From: Paraburkholderia megapolitana
Lineage (GTDB): Bacteria; Pseudomonadota; Gammaproteobacteria; Burkholderiales; Burkholderiaceae
Assembly (NCBI RefSeq): GCF_007556815.1
Contig: NZ_CP041743.1
Coordinates: 1,054,001-1,118,000 of the forward strand
Direction: 5' to 3'
DNA: 64,000 bases
Part shown: one piece after another, positions 40,347 to 48,033 of the stretch
How the letters are laid out: every line of letters starts with the position of its first letter
Position numbering within the stretch: the stretch's first letter is position 1
Program-made: the position numbers and the translations under genes
Notes under the pieces: generated by a model
Databases searched by the model: none
Seen by the model: the letters and a program-made list of their open reading frames with translations, nothing else
What the model was told of the DNA's origin: nothing

Positions 40347-42050
40347 ATGAAATCAACCAACCAAGTGGAGCCTCGCAATATGTTTCGTCGAGCCTTGATC
40401 GCTGTCCCGCTCACTGGACTGGCGCTCGCGATGTATGCCTGCGGCAGCAACAACGACATTAAAAGCGTCACCGCGCAGAACGCGCTGAAGACGGCCACCC
40501 CCATCAAGCACCTCGTTGTGATCTACAACGAAAACATCTCGTTCGACCACTACTTCGGGACTTACCCGAACGCGACGAACCCGAGCGGTGAGCCGACCTT
40601 CAACGCCGCGTCCGGCACGCCGACCGTCAACGGTCTGACCGGCTCGCTGCTGACCGCGAACCCGAACTCGACGAACACCGCCAACGGCGCAAACGCTGCG
40701 AACCCGTTCCGTCTCGATCGCACGCAGGCCGCGACCGCCGACCAGAACCACTCGTACACGCCGGAACAGCAGGCTGAGGACAACGGCGCCGCCGACCTGT
40801 TCCCGAAATACACCGGCAACGGCACGAGCGGTGGTGCAGGCGCATTCGGCACGAAGGGCCAGGTCATGGGCTACTTCGACGGCAACACGGTCACCGCGCT
40901 GTGGAATTACGCGCAGAAATTCGCGATGAGCGACAACGCGTATACGTCGACCTACGGTCCGTCGACACCGGGCGCACTCGAAGTCGTGTCGGGCCAGACT
41001 AACGGCATGCAGATCGTCAAGACGACGAAGCAGCCGTCGACGCTCGCCGCCACCTCGTACTACATCAACGACGGCCAGGGCGGCCTGACGATGATCAACG
41101 ACGTCGATCCGGGCAACGACGTGTGTTCCAGCACCACCGATACCGCGCTGATGACCGGCAAGAACATCGGTGATCTGCTGAACGCGCAGAAGATCACGTG
41201 GGGCGGCTTCATGGGCGGCTTCAACCTCGGCACGACCAACGGCAACGGCACGACCGGCTGCAAGCGCAGCACGATCGCGACCGCCGTGAACGCTGCAACG
41301 GCCGACTACGTTCCGCACCACAACTGGTTCCAGTACTTCGCATCGACGGCTAACCCGCAGCACACGCGCCCGAGCGCAACTGCGGCCATCGGCCAGAGCC
41401 TCGAAGCCGACGGCAAGACGCCGGAACCGGCGAACCACGAGTACGACACCGACGATTTCTTCGCAGCGGTGCAGGCCGGCAACTATCCGTCGGTCAGCTT
41501 CCTGAAGGCACCGGCCGCGCAGGACGGGCATGCTGGCTACTCGGATCCGCTCGACGAACAGGCTTTCGTCACCAAGGTGATCAACTTCCTGCAGCAGCAG
41601 CCGGACTGGAACAGCACCGCGGTCGTCGTCACGTATGACGACTCGGACGGCTGGTACGACCATCAGTACACGACGCCGACGAACCCCTCGTTCAGCGCCA
41701 TCGACCAGTTGAACGGCAACGCTGTATGCGGTACCGGCTCGCCGCTCTCGGGCGTTGCTGGCACCGGTCCGGTCAACGGTCGCTGCGGTCCCGGTGTGCG
41801 GATTCCGTTCCTCGTGATCTCGCCGTGGGCGAAGACGAACTACGTCGATCACACGCTCATCGACCAGGCATCGGTGGTGCGTTTCATCGAGGACAACTGG
41901 CTGGGCGGCACGCGGCTTGGTGGCGGTGCGTTCGACGCAACCGCGGGCGACATCCGCGGCTTGCTCAACCTGAGCGGCACCGCGAACACGACGCCGCTGT
42001 ACCTCGATCCGACGCTCGGCACGCAGGTCAGCACGCCGCCGGCACTCTGA
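40347..42050 (+). CDS. PF04185-type phosphoesterase (acid phosphatase/phospholipase C family)
   Basis: A 567-residue exported enzyme of the alkaline-phosphatase superfamily that hydrolyses phosphomonoesters or phospholipids. The ATG at 40347 has GGAG nine bases upstream; a second ATG at 40380 is also possible. An N-terminal hydrophobic stretch ends at ALAMYAC, a poor lipobox, so it is either a lipoprotein or cleaved nearby. The metal site begins at LVVIYNENISFDHYFGTYP (the usual ENxSFDHYFG). AVVVTYDDSDGWYDHQYT and GVRIPFLVISPWAK supply later ligands. A long Asn/Thr-rich loop (about 85-140) is also present. It is followed, 144 bases on, by a dihaem peroxidase gene on the same strand. Confidence 0.9.
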   Translation: MKSTNQVEPRNMFRRALIAVPLTGLALAMYACGSNNDIKSVTAQNALKTATPIKHLVVIYNENISFDHYFGTYPNATNPSGEPTFNAASGTPTVNGLTGSLLTANPNSTNTANGANAANPFRLDRTQAATADQNHSYTPEQQAEDNGAADLFPKYTGNGTSGGAGAFGTKGQVMGYFDGNTVTALWNYAQKFAMSDNAYTSTYGPSTPGALEVVSGQTNGMQIVKTTKQPSTLAATSYYINDGQGGLTMINDVDPGNDVCSSTTDTALMTGKNIGDLLNAQKITWGGFMGGFNLGTTNGNGTTGCKRSTIATAVNAATADYVPHHNWFQYFASTANPQHTRPSATAAIGQSLEADGKTPEPANHEYDTDDFFAAVQAGNYPSVSFLKAPAAQDGHAGYSDPLDEQAFVTKVINFLQQQPDWNSTAVVVTYDDSDGWYDHQYTTPTNPSFSAIDQLNGNAVCGTGSPLSGVAGTGPVNGRCGPGVRIPFLVISPWAKTNYVDHTLIDQASVVRFIEDNWLGGTRLGGGAFDATAGDIRGLLNLSGTANTTPLYLDPTLGTQVSTPPAL

Positions 42051-42194
42051 TTCCGGCAAGCAGCGCCGTTGTTCACCGCAGTAGCGGCCGACGCCAAGAC
42101 GTCGGCCGCCAAATAGGTCTCCCGCCGTGTTGCAGCCGGATCATCGGTTGCCACACGGCTCTTTTGCTTGTCAGTCCCGCATAGAAAACGCCAC

Positions 42195-43646
42195 ATGACC
42201 GAGCTTTCTACTTCGCCTGCCCCGTCTTCCGGATCTTCGACGCCGGCCGGGTCCGCCGTGCAGCCCGTTCGCCGCGGACGTCGGCTGCTGCTTTCCCTCG
42301 TTGCCGTCGTCGTCGTGGCCGGGCTCGGCTTCGGCGCGTTCGCGCTCGCGTTTCCGGCCCAGATGCCGGACCCGATCGGCGAGGCAGTCGGCAATCTGAC
42401 CGGCGCCAACCCTCATCCGGTGACGTTGACGCGGCTGCCGGTCGCGCCGCTCAGCGCGGTCGCGTTGCTCGGCAAGCAGCTCTTCTTCGATCCGAAGCTG
42501 TCTGCTTCGGGGCAGCAGTCGTGCGCGTCGTGCCATAGCCCCTCGCATGCGTACGGACCGCCTAACGATCTCGATGCGCAGCTCGGGGGGACGTCGATGG
42601 CGTTGCAGGGTTATCGTCCGCCGCCTTCGCTGATGTATCTGTATCGTCAGCCGAATTTCATGATCGGTCCGGATCAGGGCGAGAACGACGACGCGCCGAG
42701 TGTCGCGCAGCTGGCGGCTTCGTCGGCGGGGGTCGTCAAGGCGCAGAAAACCGCGGGCGCCGCGCCGCCCGCCGCACCGCAGATGGTCCCGCAGGGCGGC
42801 CTGTTCTGGGACGGTCGCGTGGACACGCTGCAGCAGCAGGCGTTTGGCCCGCTGCTCAACCCGGTGGAAATGGCGAACACAAGCATCGACACCGTCGCGC
42901 AAAAACTCGAGAACGCGCCGTACAGCAAGCAGTTCACGCAGCTATTCGGACCGCGCATCTTCGACGACAAACAACTGACCGTTTCCGAGGCGATGTTCGC
43001 GATTGCGCGCTATCAGGTCGAGGACCCGTCGTTCCACCCGTATAACAGCAAGTACGATCGCTGGCTCGAAGGCAAGGAACGTCTGTCGCAGGCCGAACTG
43101 CGCGGCCTGCATCTGTTCAACGATCCGAACAAGGCGAACTGTGCCGGCTGCCACCTCTCGAAGCCCGGCAGCGACGGCCTGCCGCCGATGTTCACCGACT
43201 ACCAGTACGAAGCGCTCGGCGTGCCGCGCAATCGCGCGCTCGCGCAGAACCGCGATCCGAAGTTCTTCGATCTTGGGGTCTGCGGGCCGTTCCGCCAGGA
43301 CCTGAAGGACCAGACGCAGTACTGCGCGATGTTCCTCACGCCGACTCTGCGCAATTCGGCGACGCGCCAGGTGTTTTTCCACAACGGCGTCTATCACACG
43401 CTCGATCAGGTGATGTCGTTCTATAACGACCGCAATACGAACCCGGGCAAGTTCTACCCGAAAGGGGCCGACGGCAAGGTCGACAAGTACGACGACATTC
43501 CGGCGAAGTACCAGAAGAACGTGGACGTGACGGATGCGCCGTTCGATCGCAACTTCGGCGACAAACCGGCGATGACCGATCAGGAGATGCGCGACATCAT
43601 CGCCTTCGTGCACACGCTGAACGACGACCCGCCACCGACGCACTGA
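42195..43646 (+). CDS. Cytochrome c peroxidase/MauG-like dihaem protein
   Basis: A 483-residue membrane-anchored protein. A basic segment (PVRRGRR) precedes a membrane anchor at about 31-53 (LLLSLVAVVVVAGLGFGAF). Haem-binding CASCH is at 110-114 and CAGCH at 316-320, giving the two c-type haems of the di-haem peroxidase family. FFDPKLS precedes the first haem as usual, and TPTLRNSATRQVFFHNGVY the C-terminal side. It faces the periplasm and should reduce peroxide or oxidise a partner. The GTPase-like motif is absent, as expected. It follows the phosphoesterase and ends before a strong terminator; the functional link between the two is unknown. Confidence 0.93.
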   Translation: MTELSTSPAPSSGSSTPAGSAVQPVRRGRRLLLSLVAVVVVAGLGFGAFALAFPAQMPDPIGEAVGNLTGANPHPVTLTRLPVAPLSAVALLGKQLFFDPKLSASGQQSCASCHSPSHAYGPPNDLDAQLGGTSMALQGYRPPPSLMYLYRQPNFMIGPDQGENDDAPSVAQLAASSAGVVKAQKTAGAAPPAAPQMVPQGGLFWDGRVDTLQQQAFGPLLNPVEMANTSIDTVAQKLENAPYSKQFTQLFGPRIFDDKQLTVSEAMFAIARYQVEDPSFHPYNSKYDRWLEGKERLSQAELRGLHLFNDPNKANCAGCHLSKPGSDGLPPMFTDYQYEALGVPRNRALAQNRDPKFFDLGVCGPFRQDLKDQTQYCAMFLTPTLRNSATRQVFFHNGVYHTLDQVMSFYNDRNTNPGKFYPKGADGKVDKYDDIPAKYQKNVDVTDAPFDRNFGDKPAMTDQEMRDIIAFVHTLNDDPPPTH

Positions 43647-43692
43647 GGGTTGCGACCGGAGTAAGCACTAACCCGTCGACTGCTGTACATGC

Positions 43693-43738
43693 AACCGGCA
43701 TCCCGGCGAACCCAGCGCCGCGATGCCGGTTCTTTTTT
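43693..43738 (+). terminator. Intrinsic terminator of the phosphoesterase-peroxidase operon
   Basis: AACCGGCATC (43693-43702) pairs perfectly with GATGCCGGTT (43722-43731), followed by C and six Ts (43733-43738). It lies 47 bases past the peroxidase stop. Confidence 0.9.
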
Positions 43739-43804
43739 GAAAACCTTTCTTTTTCCTTTCATTAAAGCTTAAATAGCGCTTTCAATGACTGCGGGGAGAC
43801 ATCC

Positions 43805-43897
43805 ATGTCGGACTTCATGCGAGGCGCGGTAACACTGGGCGGCTGTATTGGCGCGTTCACGCTGATCGTTAGCGCAATCGAATTGCTGGCCAACTGA
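43805..43897 (+). CDS. Tiny membrane peptide, 30 residues
   Basis: A 30-codon ORF starts at ATG 43805 with a very strong GGGGAG six bases upstream. It encodes MSDFMRGAVTLGGCIGAFTL followed by IVSAIELLAN. The whole middle is one hydrophobic helix, so it is probably a single-pass inner-membrane peptide. It sits alone between a strong terminator and a convergent conserved gene. I do not recognise it; similar tiny peptides often regulate membrane partners. Confidence 0.5.
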   Translation: MSDFMRGAVTLGGCIGAFTLIVSAIELLAN

Positions 43898-43981
43898 ACT
43901 GATGCACCGCCGGGCGGTTTGGCCTTCTGGGCCCCGACCGCCGCGGCACACCTGCCGAACCCACCCCCTGAAAATCCCCTT

Positions 43982-44272
43982 CTAGCGGCCCGGAAAATCC
44001 CCAAACGGATCGTCTGCCGCTGCCGATGTCGTTTCCTCAGACAGGTTGTACTCGGCCTGCACCTCATCGAGCACGGCCGCCACATCGCGCTCAAAGCCCG
44101 CGATATTGCCAAAGTGCTTCATCGTCCAGTTGCAGCCGGTTTTGTCGGGTTCCTGCAACTGCGGGCGCGGCACACGAATCTTCACACCATCTTCGACGAC
44201 CGTATGAAGGCGGTGTATGCGCCGGCTGACTTCGTCCTGTAGCCGGGATGCGTTGAGTGTCTTGCGTTTCAT
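43982..44272 (-). CDS. Conserved-looking small protein, 96 residues, unknown function
   Basis: The ATG at 44272 follows AAGGAGG by six bases. The product starts MKRKTLNASRLQDEVSRRIH, a basic and helical segment. VPRPQLQEPDKTGCNWTMKHF has a single Cys and Trp. An acidic C-terminal helix and a tail (AAADDPFGDFPGR) follow. No signal peptide or membrane helix is present. The composition suggests a soluble cytoplasmic protein; I cannot assign a family. It is divergent from the acetyltransferase at 44424. Confidence 0.7.
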   Translation of the reverse strand: MKRKTLNASRLQDEVSRRIHRLHTVVEDGVKIRVPRPQLQEPDKTGCNWTMKHFGNIAGFERDVAAVLDEVQAEYNLSEETTSAAADDPFGDFPGR

Positions 44273-44423
44273 CGGGCCTCCTTGCTCCATGTGCGGATGC
44301 AGGCTTGTCACGCTGGATTGCAGCGCGCGCCACGTCACGCCGCGAAAGCATAACCCCTCCTGTCCGTATGGCCCGCAAATCTGCGATCATCTGCGGTCCG
44401 TTTTGACGAAGCGATGCCCGCCT

Positions 44424-44957
44424 ATGTCCTCTGCCCTGCACCTCGAAACCGACCGCTTGATCATGCGGCCGCACGTTCGCGACGATCTCGACGACTGCCT
44501 CGCGATGTGGTCCGACCCGACCGTTACCCGTTTTATCGGCGGGAAGCCGTCGACGCGCGAAGAAATGTGGGCACGGTTGCTGCGCTATATCGGGCACTGG
44601 ACGCTGCTCGGCTATGGCTTCTGGGTGGTGCGCGAAAAAGCCAGCGGGCGCTTTGTCGGTGAAGTGGGCTTCGCCGATTTCAAGCGCGATCTCGAGCCAC
44701 CGCTAGGGGATTATCCCGAGATGGGCTGGGCGTTAGCGCCGTCCATGCACGGCAAGGGGTACGGCACCGAGGCCGTGCAGGCCGCGCTGCGCTGGGCCGA
44801 TGTGCACTGGCCGGCTGCGGACACCGTTTGCGTTATTGCACCGGAAAATATTGCATCGCTACGTGTGGCCAGCCGATGCGGGTTCGTCGAACATAGTCGC
44901 GCGATGTATAAGGACGCGCCGACCATCGTGTTGCACCGCGCCGCTGAGTCCGTTTGA
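44424..44957 (+). CDS. GNAT acetyltransferase, RimJ/RimL type
   Basis: A 177-residue GNAT protein of the RimJ/RimL branch, which usually acetylates N-terminal or small-molecule amines. The opening LETDRLIMRPHVRDDLDDCL is characteristic. EMGWALAPSMHGKGYGTEAV is the acetyl-CoA loop, and PENIASLRVASRCGFVEH the last motif. I used the ATG at 44424 because the frame before it overlaps the divergent gene. It converges with the LysE-type gene 83 bases away. The substrate is unknown. Confidence 0.93.
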   Translation: MSSALHLETDRLIMRPHVRDDLDDCLAMWSDPTVTRFIGGKPSTREEMWARLLRYIGHWTLLGYGFWVVREKASGRFVGEVGFADFKRDLEPPLGDYPEMGWALAPSMHGKGYGTEAVQAALRWADVHWPAADTVCVIAPENIASLRVASRCGFVEHSRAMYKDAPTIVLHRAAESV

Positions 44958-45040
44958 TCCTTATAGATCGAGGCGCAGCAGTACTTCAATGTCGCGCGCC
45001 AAATTATCTACAACTGATAGACGGGCGCCGAAATCGACCC

Positions 45041-45655
45041 TTACCGTTCAATGATCGCGGCTACACCAAGTGCAATGAAAAGTATGCCGGCACCATAGCG
45101 ACCTATCGTCATCATGAGGCCCCCGGGCATAACATTCTTGCGAAGAGGATGCGCGAGCATGATGCAAACCAAGTCGGCTATCGAAAATAAAAGGTTGGCG
45201 CTCGCTCCAAGCAGGAATAGCTGCCAGCCGATCTGGAGTGTCGACGCCGGATCGGTAAACTGAAGCAGGAACGACATGTAGAACAATGCCGATTTTGGGT
45301 TCGACGCTTCGATGAGTGCGCTTGATGAGATTACGTTTCTCGATACAGCTCTCGGTACGTCGCTGCCCGGCCGGACACGAATACGTTGGATGCCGAGCCA
45401 GATCAGGTAGATTCCTCCCGCGACCCTCAGCGCGTGATAGAGCCACGGTGAAGTTTTGAGCACGACGACAGCGCCAATCGCAACAACGCATATCTGGAAG
45501 AATGCTCCGAGATGGATCCCTAATGCCGAAAGTAACCCCGTCCGACGGCCATGCTGCAGCGTGAGCGAGACGGTCTGAAGCAAGGCCGGGCCGGGGATAA
45601 ATCCAAATCCGAGGCACGTGAGGACAAATGCGAGCATCGCATTTCCTGCCATCAT
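45041..45655 (-). CDS. LysE family amino acid exporter
   Basis: A 204-residue inner-membrane exporter with about six hydrophobic helices. The family signs are GFGFIPGPALLQTVSLTLQ (helix 1 with Pro-Gly-Pro) and EASNPKSALFYMSFLLQF (the Asn-Pro-Lys turn). The ATG at 45655 overlaps the radical SAM stop (ATGA), with GGAG seven bases upstream inside that gene, so translation is coupled. Members export basic or neutral amino acids and analogues. The coupling suggests that it exports the product of the radical SAM enzyme, which is an inference. Codons are AT-richer than the flanks. Confidence 0.92.
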   Translation of the reverse strand: MMAGNAMLAFVLTCLGFGFIPGPALLQTVSLTLQHGRRTGLLSALGIHLGAFFQICVVAIGAVVVLKTSPWLYHALRVAGGIYLIWLGIQRIRVRPGSDVPRAVSRNVISSSALIEASNPKSALFYMSFLLQFTDPASTLQIGWQLFLLGASANLLFSIADLVCIMLAHPLRKNVMPGGLMMTIGRYGAGILFIALGVAAIIER

Positions 45656-47241
45656 ATTTCGTCTCCGATCACGATACCGAGTCTGGCGCACTCCTTTCTT
45701 ACTTGGTCGCGCGCATCTGAAAGTTGTTCTTTGGAAAGAGATGGCATGAAAACCTTGATGTAGTCATCAATTGCCTTCTCCCGGTCAAATATGTCGATAC
45801 CACGATATTTTGACGCGATCTGATCACGAAAATGGTGAGGTGCGATTTCCAAATTGAGCTGCCTTGAGAACATATCAGCCGAATCCGGATTTGTCAGATA
45901 ATAGAAATCTTTTGAGCCAGGCTCCGGAGAAAGAAGTTCGATATCCGCACTGATTATCACATCCTTTCCACTGCGCAGGAATTCGGTATACATTTGAACA
46001 TTTTCCGCCAGCAGAGATTCGTTCATTCCTAAATGACCGAGTACAAAGCCAGCTTTGATCGAAACACGATGCTCACGAGCGTTTTGCAGCGCCCGCAAAT
46101 TCGACTCATACATCCGTTTTGCCGCGAATGTGGGATTCTTGTTTTTGAGCGGCTTGTTGAGTGCCTGCAATGATAATGCCGCGCCCGCGTCTACGCCAAC
46201 GAAGAGAATCCGGAAGCCGATGTGTCGCATGGCCTTCAATACCTGCTCTTTTTCCATACCGTCGGCTCTGGCGTACCCGACAAGAATCGGACGCTCGTTT
46301 GATGCAAGTGCTCCCCACCAGTCTGGAGGCGATTCGGCCATATCAAGCATCAGCCGTGCAAAGGTCAGCGGCAGTTCGTCCGCAGTGATATAGAGGTAAT
46401 CGTATCCGGCCGACCAGGCCTGGTGAATCGCCTGCCAGGCTTGCGTAGCCGGCAATTCATTCTTCCACATACCTCCGTATTGAATCGAACAGAACGAGCA
46501 GGCATCGTCACCACTAAATTTTATACAACCACGACCGATTTCTACGGGAACTCCACGGTAAGCCTGTCGTCCGGTCAGTTGATGAATCCGCTCACCTAGG
46601 CGACGAGTGAAATTAGAAGAATAAATGGGTGAATGAGGTAATGCGCGGTCAATCAACTGATAGTCAATGATGCGATTAACTCCTTCGCGAATCTGGGGAT
46701 CGACTACGAGTTTCCCACCAAGCCAACGAGTGCAGCCGGGGTAGACGCCGTCGGATCGACCCTGCTGACGATCCTTTAGGTAGTCTCCGAGCCCTGCGTA
46801 GATTTCGTTACCGATGAACCCGCAGTCGATCAGATCTCGATGGTGAGCGAGGATTTCCTGACTCATCGCCGAAAAATGATCGTTACCCATGATAACCGCG
46901 ATGGCCGGGTCAATGCTCTTGATCGTCTGTGCGAGGATGATGGCCGCTTCATAATTCGCCGTAATCGTGCTTAGACAAACCGCAAGCGTTCGGTTGGCCC
47001 GGTCGCTGATTGCCGCAATGATGTTATCGAGATCATGTACTACACCATCGATATAAATCGACTCCATATCAGGTAGCGAGTCGACATATGAAGCAAGGGA
47101 CAGAATTCCGAGATGAGGGAAATTTGCCCAGTCGGTATGTTGAACCCCTTTCGAAACATATTTTCCGTCTGCCTGCTGAGTGCCGACATCATTGCTGTTT
47201 GGGGGATTGATAAAGAAAACTACTACCCTCGGTTCTTTCAT
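45652..47241 (-). CDS. Radical SAM protein with B12-binding-like N-terminus and Cx8CxxC cluster motif
   Basis: A 529-residue protein. Residues 5-165 look like the Rossmann-type B12-binding domain that precedes many radical SAM cores (VVVFFINPPNSNDVG, FPHLGILSLASYV, IAVIMGNDHFSAMS), but the cobalt-binding DxHxxG is missing. The core starts at VPVEIGRGC. Cys239, Cys248 and Cys251 give Cx8CxxC (GCIKFSGDDACSFC), a spaced-out version of the usual Cx3CxxC. AYDY-type strands and FVGVDAGAALSLQALNKP continue the barrel. CGRG-like open ends suggest a peptide or amino-acid-sized substrate, which is a guess. Codon use is distinctly AT-richer than its surroundings. The ATG at 47241 follows GAGG. Confidence 0.9.
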   Translation of the reverse strand: MKEPRVVVFFINPPNSNDVGTQQADGKYVSKGVQHTDWANFPHLGILSLASYVDSLPDMESIYIDGVVHDLDNIIAAISDRANRTLAVCLSTITANYEAAIILAQTIKSIDPAIAVIMGNDHFSAMSQEILAHHRDLIDCGFIGNEIYAGLGDYLKDRQQGRSDGVYPGCTRWLGGKLVVDPQIREGVNRIIDYQLIDRALPHSPIYSSNFTRRLGERIHQLTGRQAYRGVPVEIGRGCIKFSGDDACSFCSIQYGGMWKNELPATQAWQAIHQAWSAGYDYLYITADELPLTFARLMLDMAESPPDWWGALASNERPILVGYARADGMEKEQVLKAMRHIGFRILFVGVDAGAALSLQALNKPLKNKNPTFAAKRMYESNLRALQNAREHRVSIKAGFVLGHLGMNESLLAENVQMYTEFLRSGKDVIISADIELLSPEPGSKDFYYLTNPDSADMFSRQLNLEIAPHHFRDQIASKYRGIDIFDREKAIDDYIKVFMPSLSKEQLSDARDQVRKECARLGIVIGDEI

Positions 47242-47260
47242 AAAGCCTCGTTTGTTTTGA

Positions 47261-47563
47261 TCAATGCGACACGAAGACCAGCTCCATTTTTGAGATAAAA
47301 TGCCTCGCAATACAACTGTATTGTCTTCGTAATCTAACTGTATTGTCTAGAAAAACGATGATTTGATAGATGCAACGTAGGGGAATATCCTCTATCGCAA
47401 AATTCAATGCGTAATGCATTAAATATCCGGGGACAGTCGTAGAACCGACGGTTAACCGTTTGATGTCTTTCCGTTCGACAGCAGCAAGGGCGATCTGTGG
47501 ATTTTCGTGAAGCCGTTTCTCAATTCGCAGGGATTCGCGGTCGATACGTGAGGTGACGTTCAC
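47261..47563 (-). CDS. Possible small ORF upstream of the radical SAM gene (uncertain)
   Basis: A GTG-initiated frame of 100 codons reads MNVTSRIDRESLRIEKRLHE and LAAVERKDIKRLTVGSTTVP, then LMHYALNFAIEDIPLRCIYQ. The first half looks protein-like, but it has no ribosome site, and the second half runs through the tandem repeats in front of the radical SAM gene. The open frame extends upstream for about 27 codons without an ATG, so it could be the tail of a decayed gene. The rest of 47564-47698 shows nothing. Confidence 0.22.
   Translation of the reverse strand: MNVTSRIDRESLRIEKRLHENPQIALAAVERKDIKRLTVGSTTVPGYLMHYALNFAIEDIPLRCIYQIIVFLDNTVRLRRQYSCIARHFISKMELVFVSH
47308..47348. promoter_or_regulatory. 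Tandem 13-bp repeats with embedded palindrome
   Basis: AACTGTATTGTCT occurs perfectly at 47314-47326 and 47336-47348, 22 bases apart (about two helical turns). The first copy also forms the palindrome CAATACA-AC-TGTATTG at 47308-47323. The block lies 67-107 bases upstream of the radical SAM start. Spacing and symmetry suit a dimeric regulator of GntR or MocR type, but no such gene is adjacent. Confidence 0.6.
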
Positions 47564-47698
47564 TTCATTTCGAAGAATGCGGACATCTCGGCCGTCTGCG
47601 GGCGTACTCGATGTGCCTTCTGAATTCGTTTCTCACCGTCACCCAGGCACGAACCCTGCACGAGGTTCAGGTCCTACTGATCAAAAAGTGAGGTCATG

Positions 47699-48016
47699 AT
47701 GCAAATCCAGCCGACTGGATGGTTTCCGCTGAATCACCACGCGCCGGTTCGCGACGGGTGGTATGAGGTTCAGCTCGTGAGCGGCGAGACGGCGTTTGCC
47801 CGGTTCGATGCCGGCATATGGAGCGAGCAACCGCTGCTCGTTTTTACGCACTGGCGCGGACTCAGTGCAGATCCTGCGCGGTCCGGCTCAAATGAAACGA
47901 TCGCTGCGGAAGCGGCCGCCGCCGAAGGCGTCCGCGCCGCGTGGAATGCGTTTTTCCCGGCTGCGGGGCAGGAGCCGCTCAAGCCGGTCAGTCACAAACC
48001 TGACAAACTTCACTAA
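47699..48016 (+). CDS. Hypothetical protein, about 105 residues
   Basis: A short soluble protein starting at 47696 or, better spaced from GAGG, at 47699. It opens MQIQPTGWFPLNHHAPVRDG, then WYEVQLVSGETAFARFDAG, a compact beta-rich pattern with several Trp residues and an HWRGL motif. An Ala-rich helix follows, ending in a Lys/Pro/His tail. It resembles small conserved Burkholderia proteins without known role. It is convergent with the hydrolase at 48034, with 17 bases between the stops. Confidence 0.72.
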   Translation: MQIQPTGWFPLNHHAPVRDGWYEVQLVSGETAFARFDAGIWSEQPLLVFTHWRGLSADPARSGSNETIAAEAAAAEGVRAAWNAFFPAAGQEPLKPVSHKPDKLH

Positions 48017-48033
48017 ACGTTTTACTGAGCGTC

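Noticed and set aside
40353..42059. 568-codon frame opposite the phosphoesterase gene
   Set aside because: The sense strand carries a clear enzyme with all motifs; the antisense product is Arg/Val-rich and featureless.
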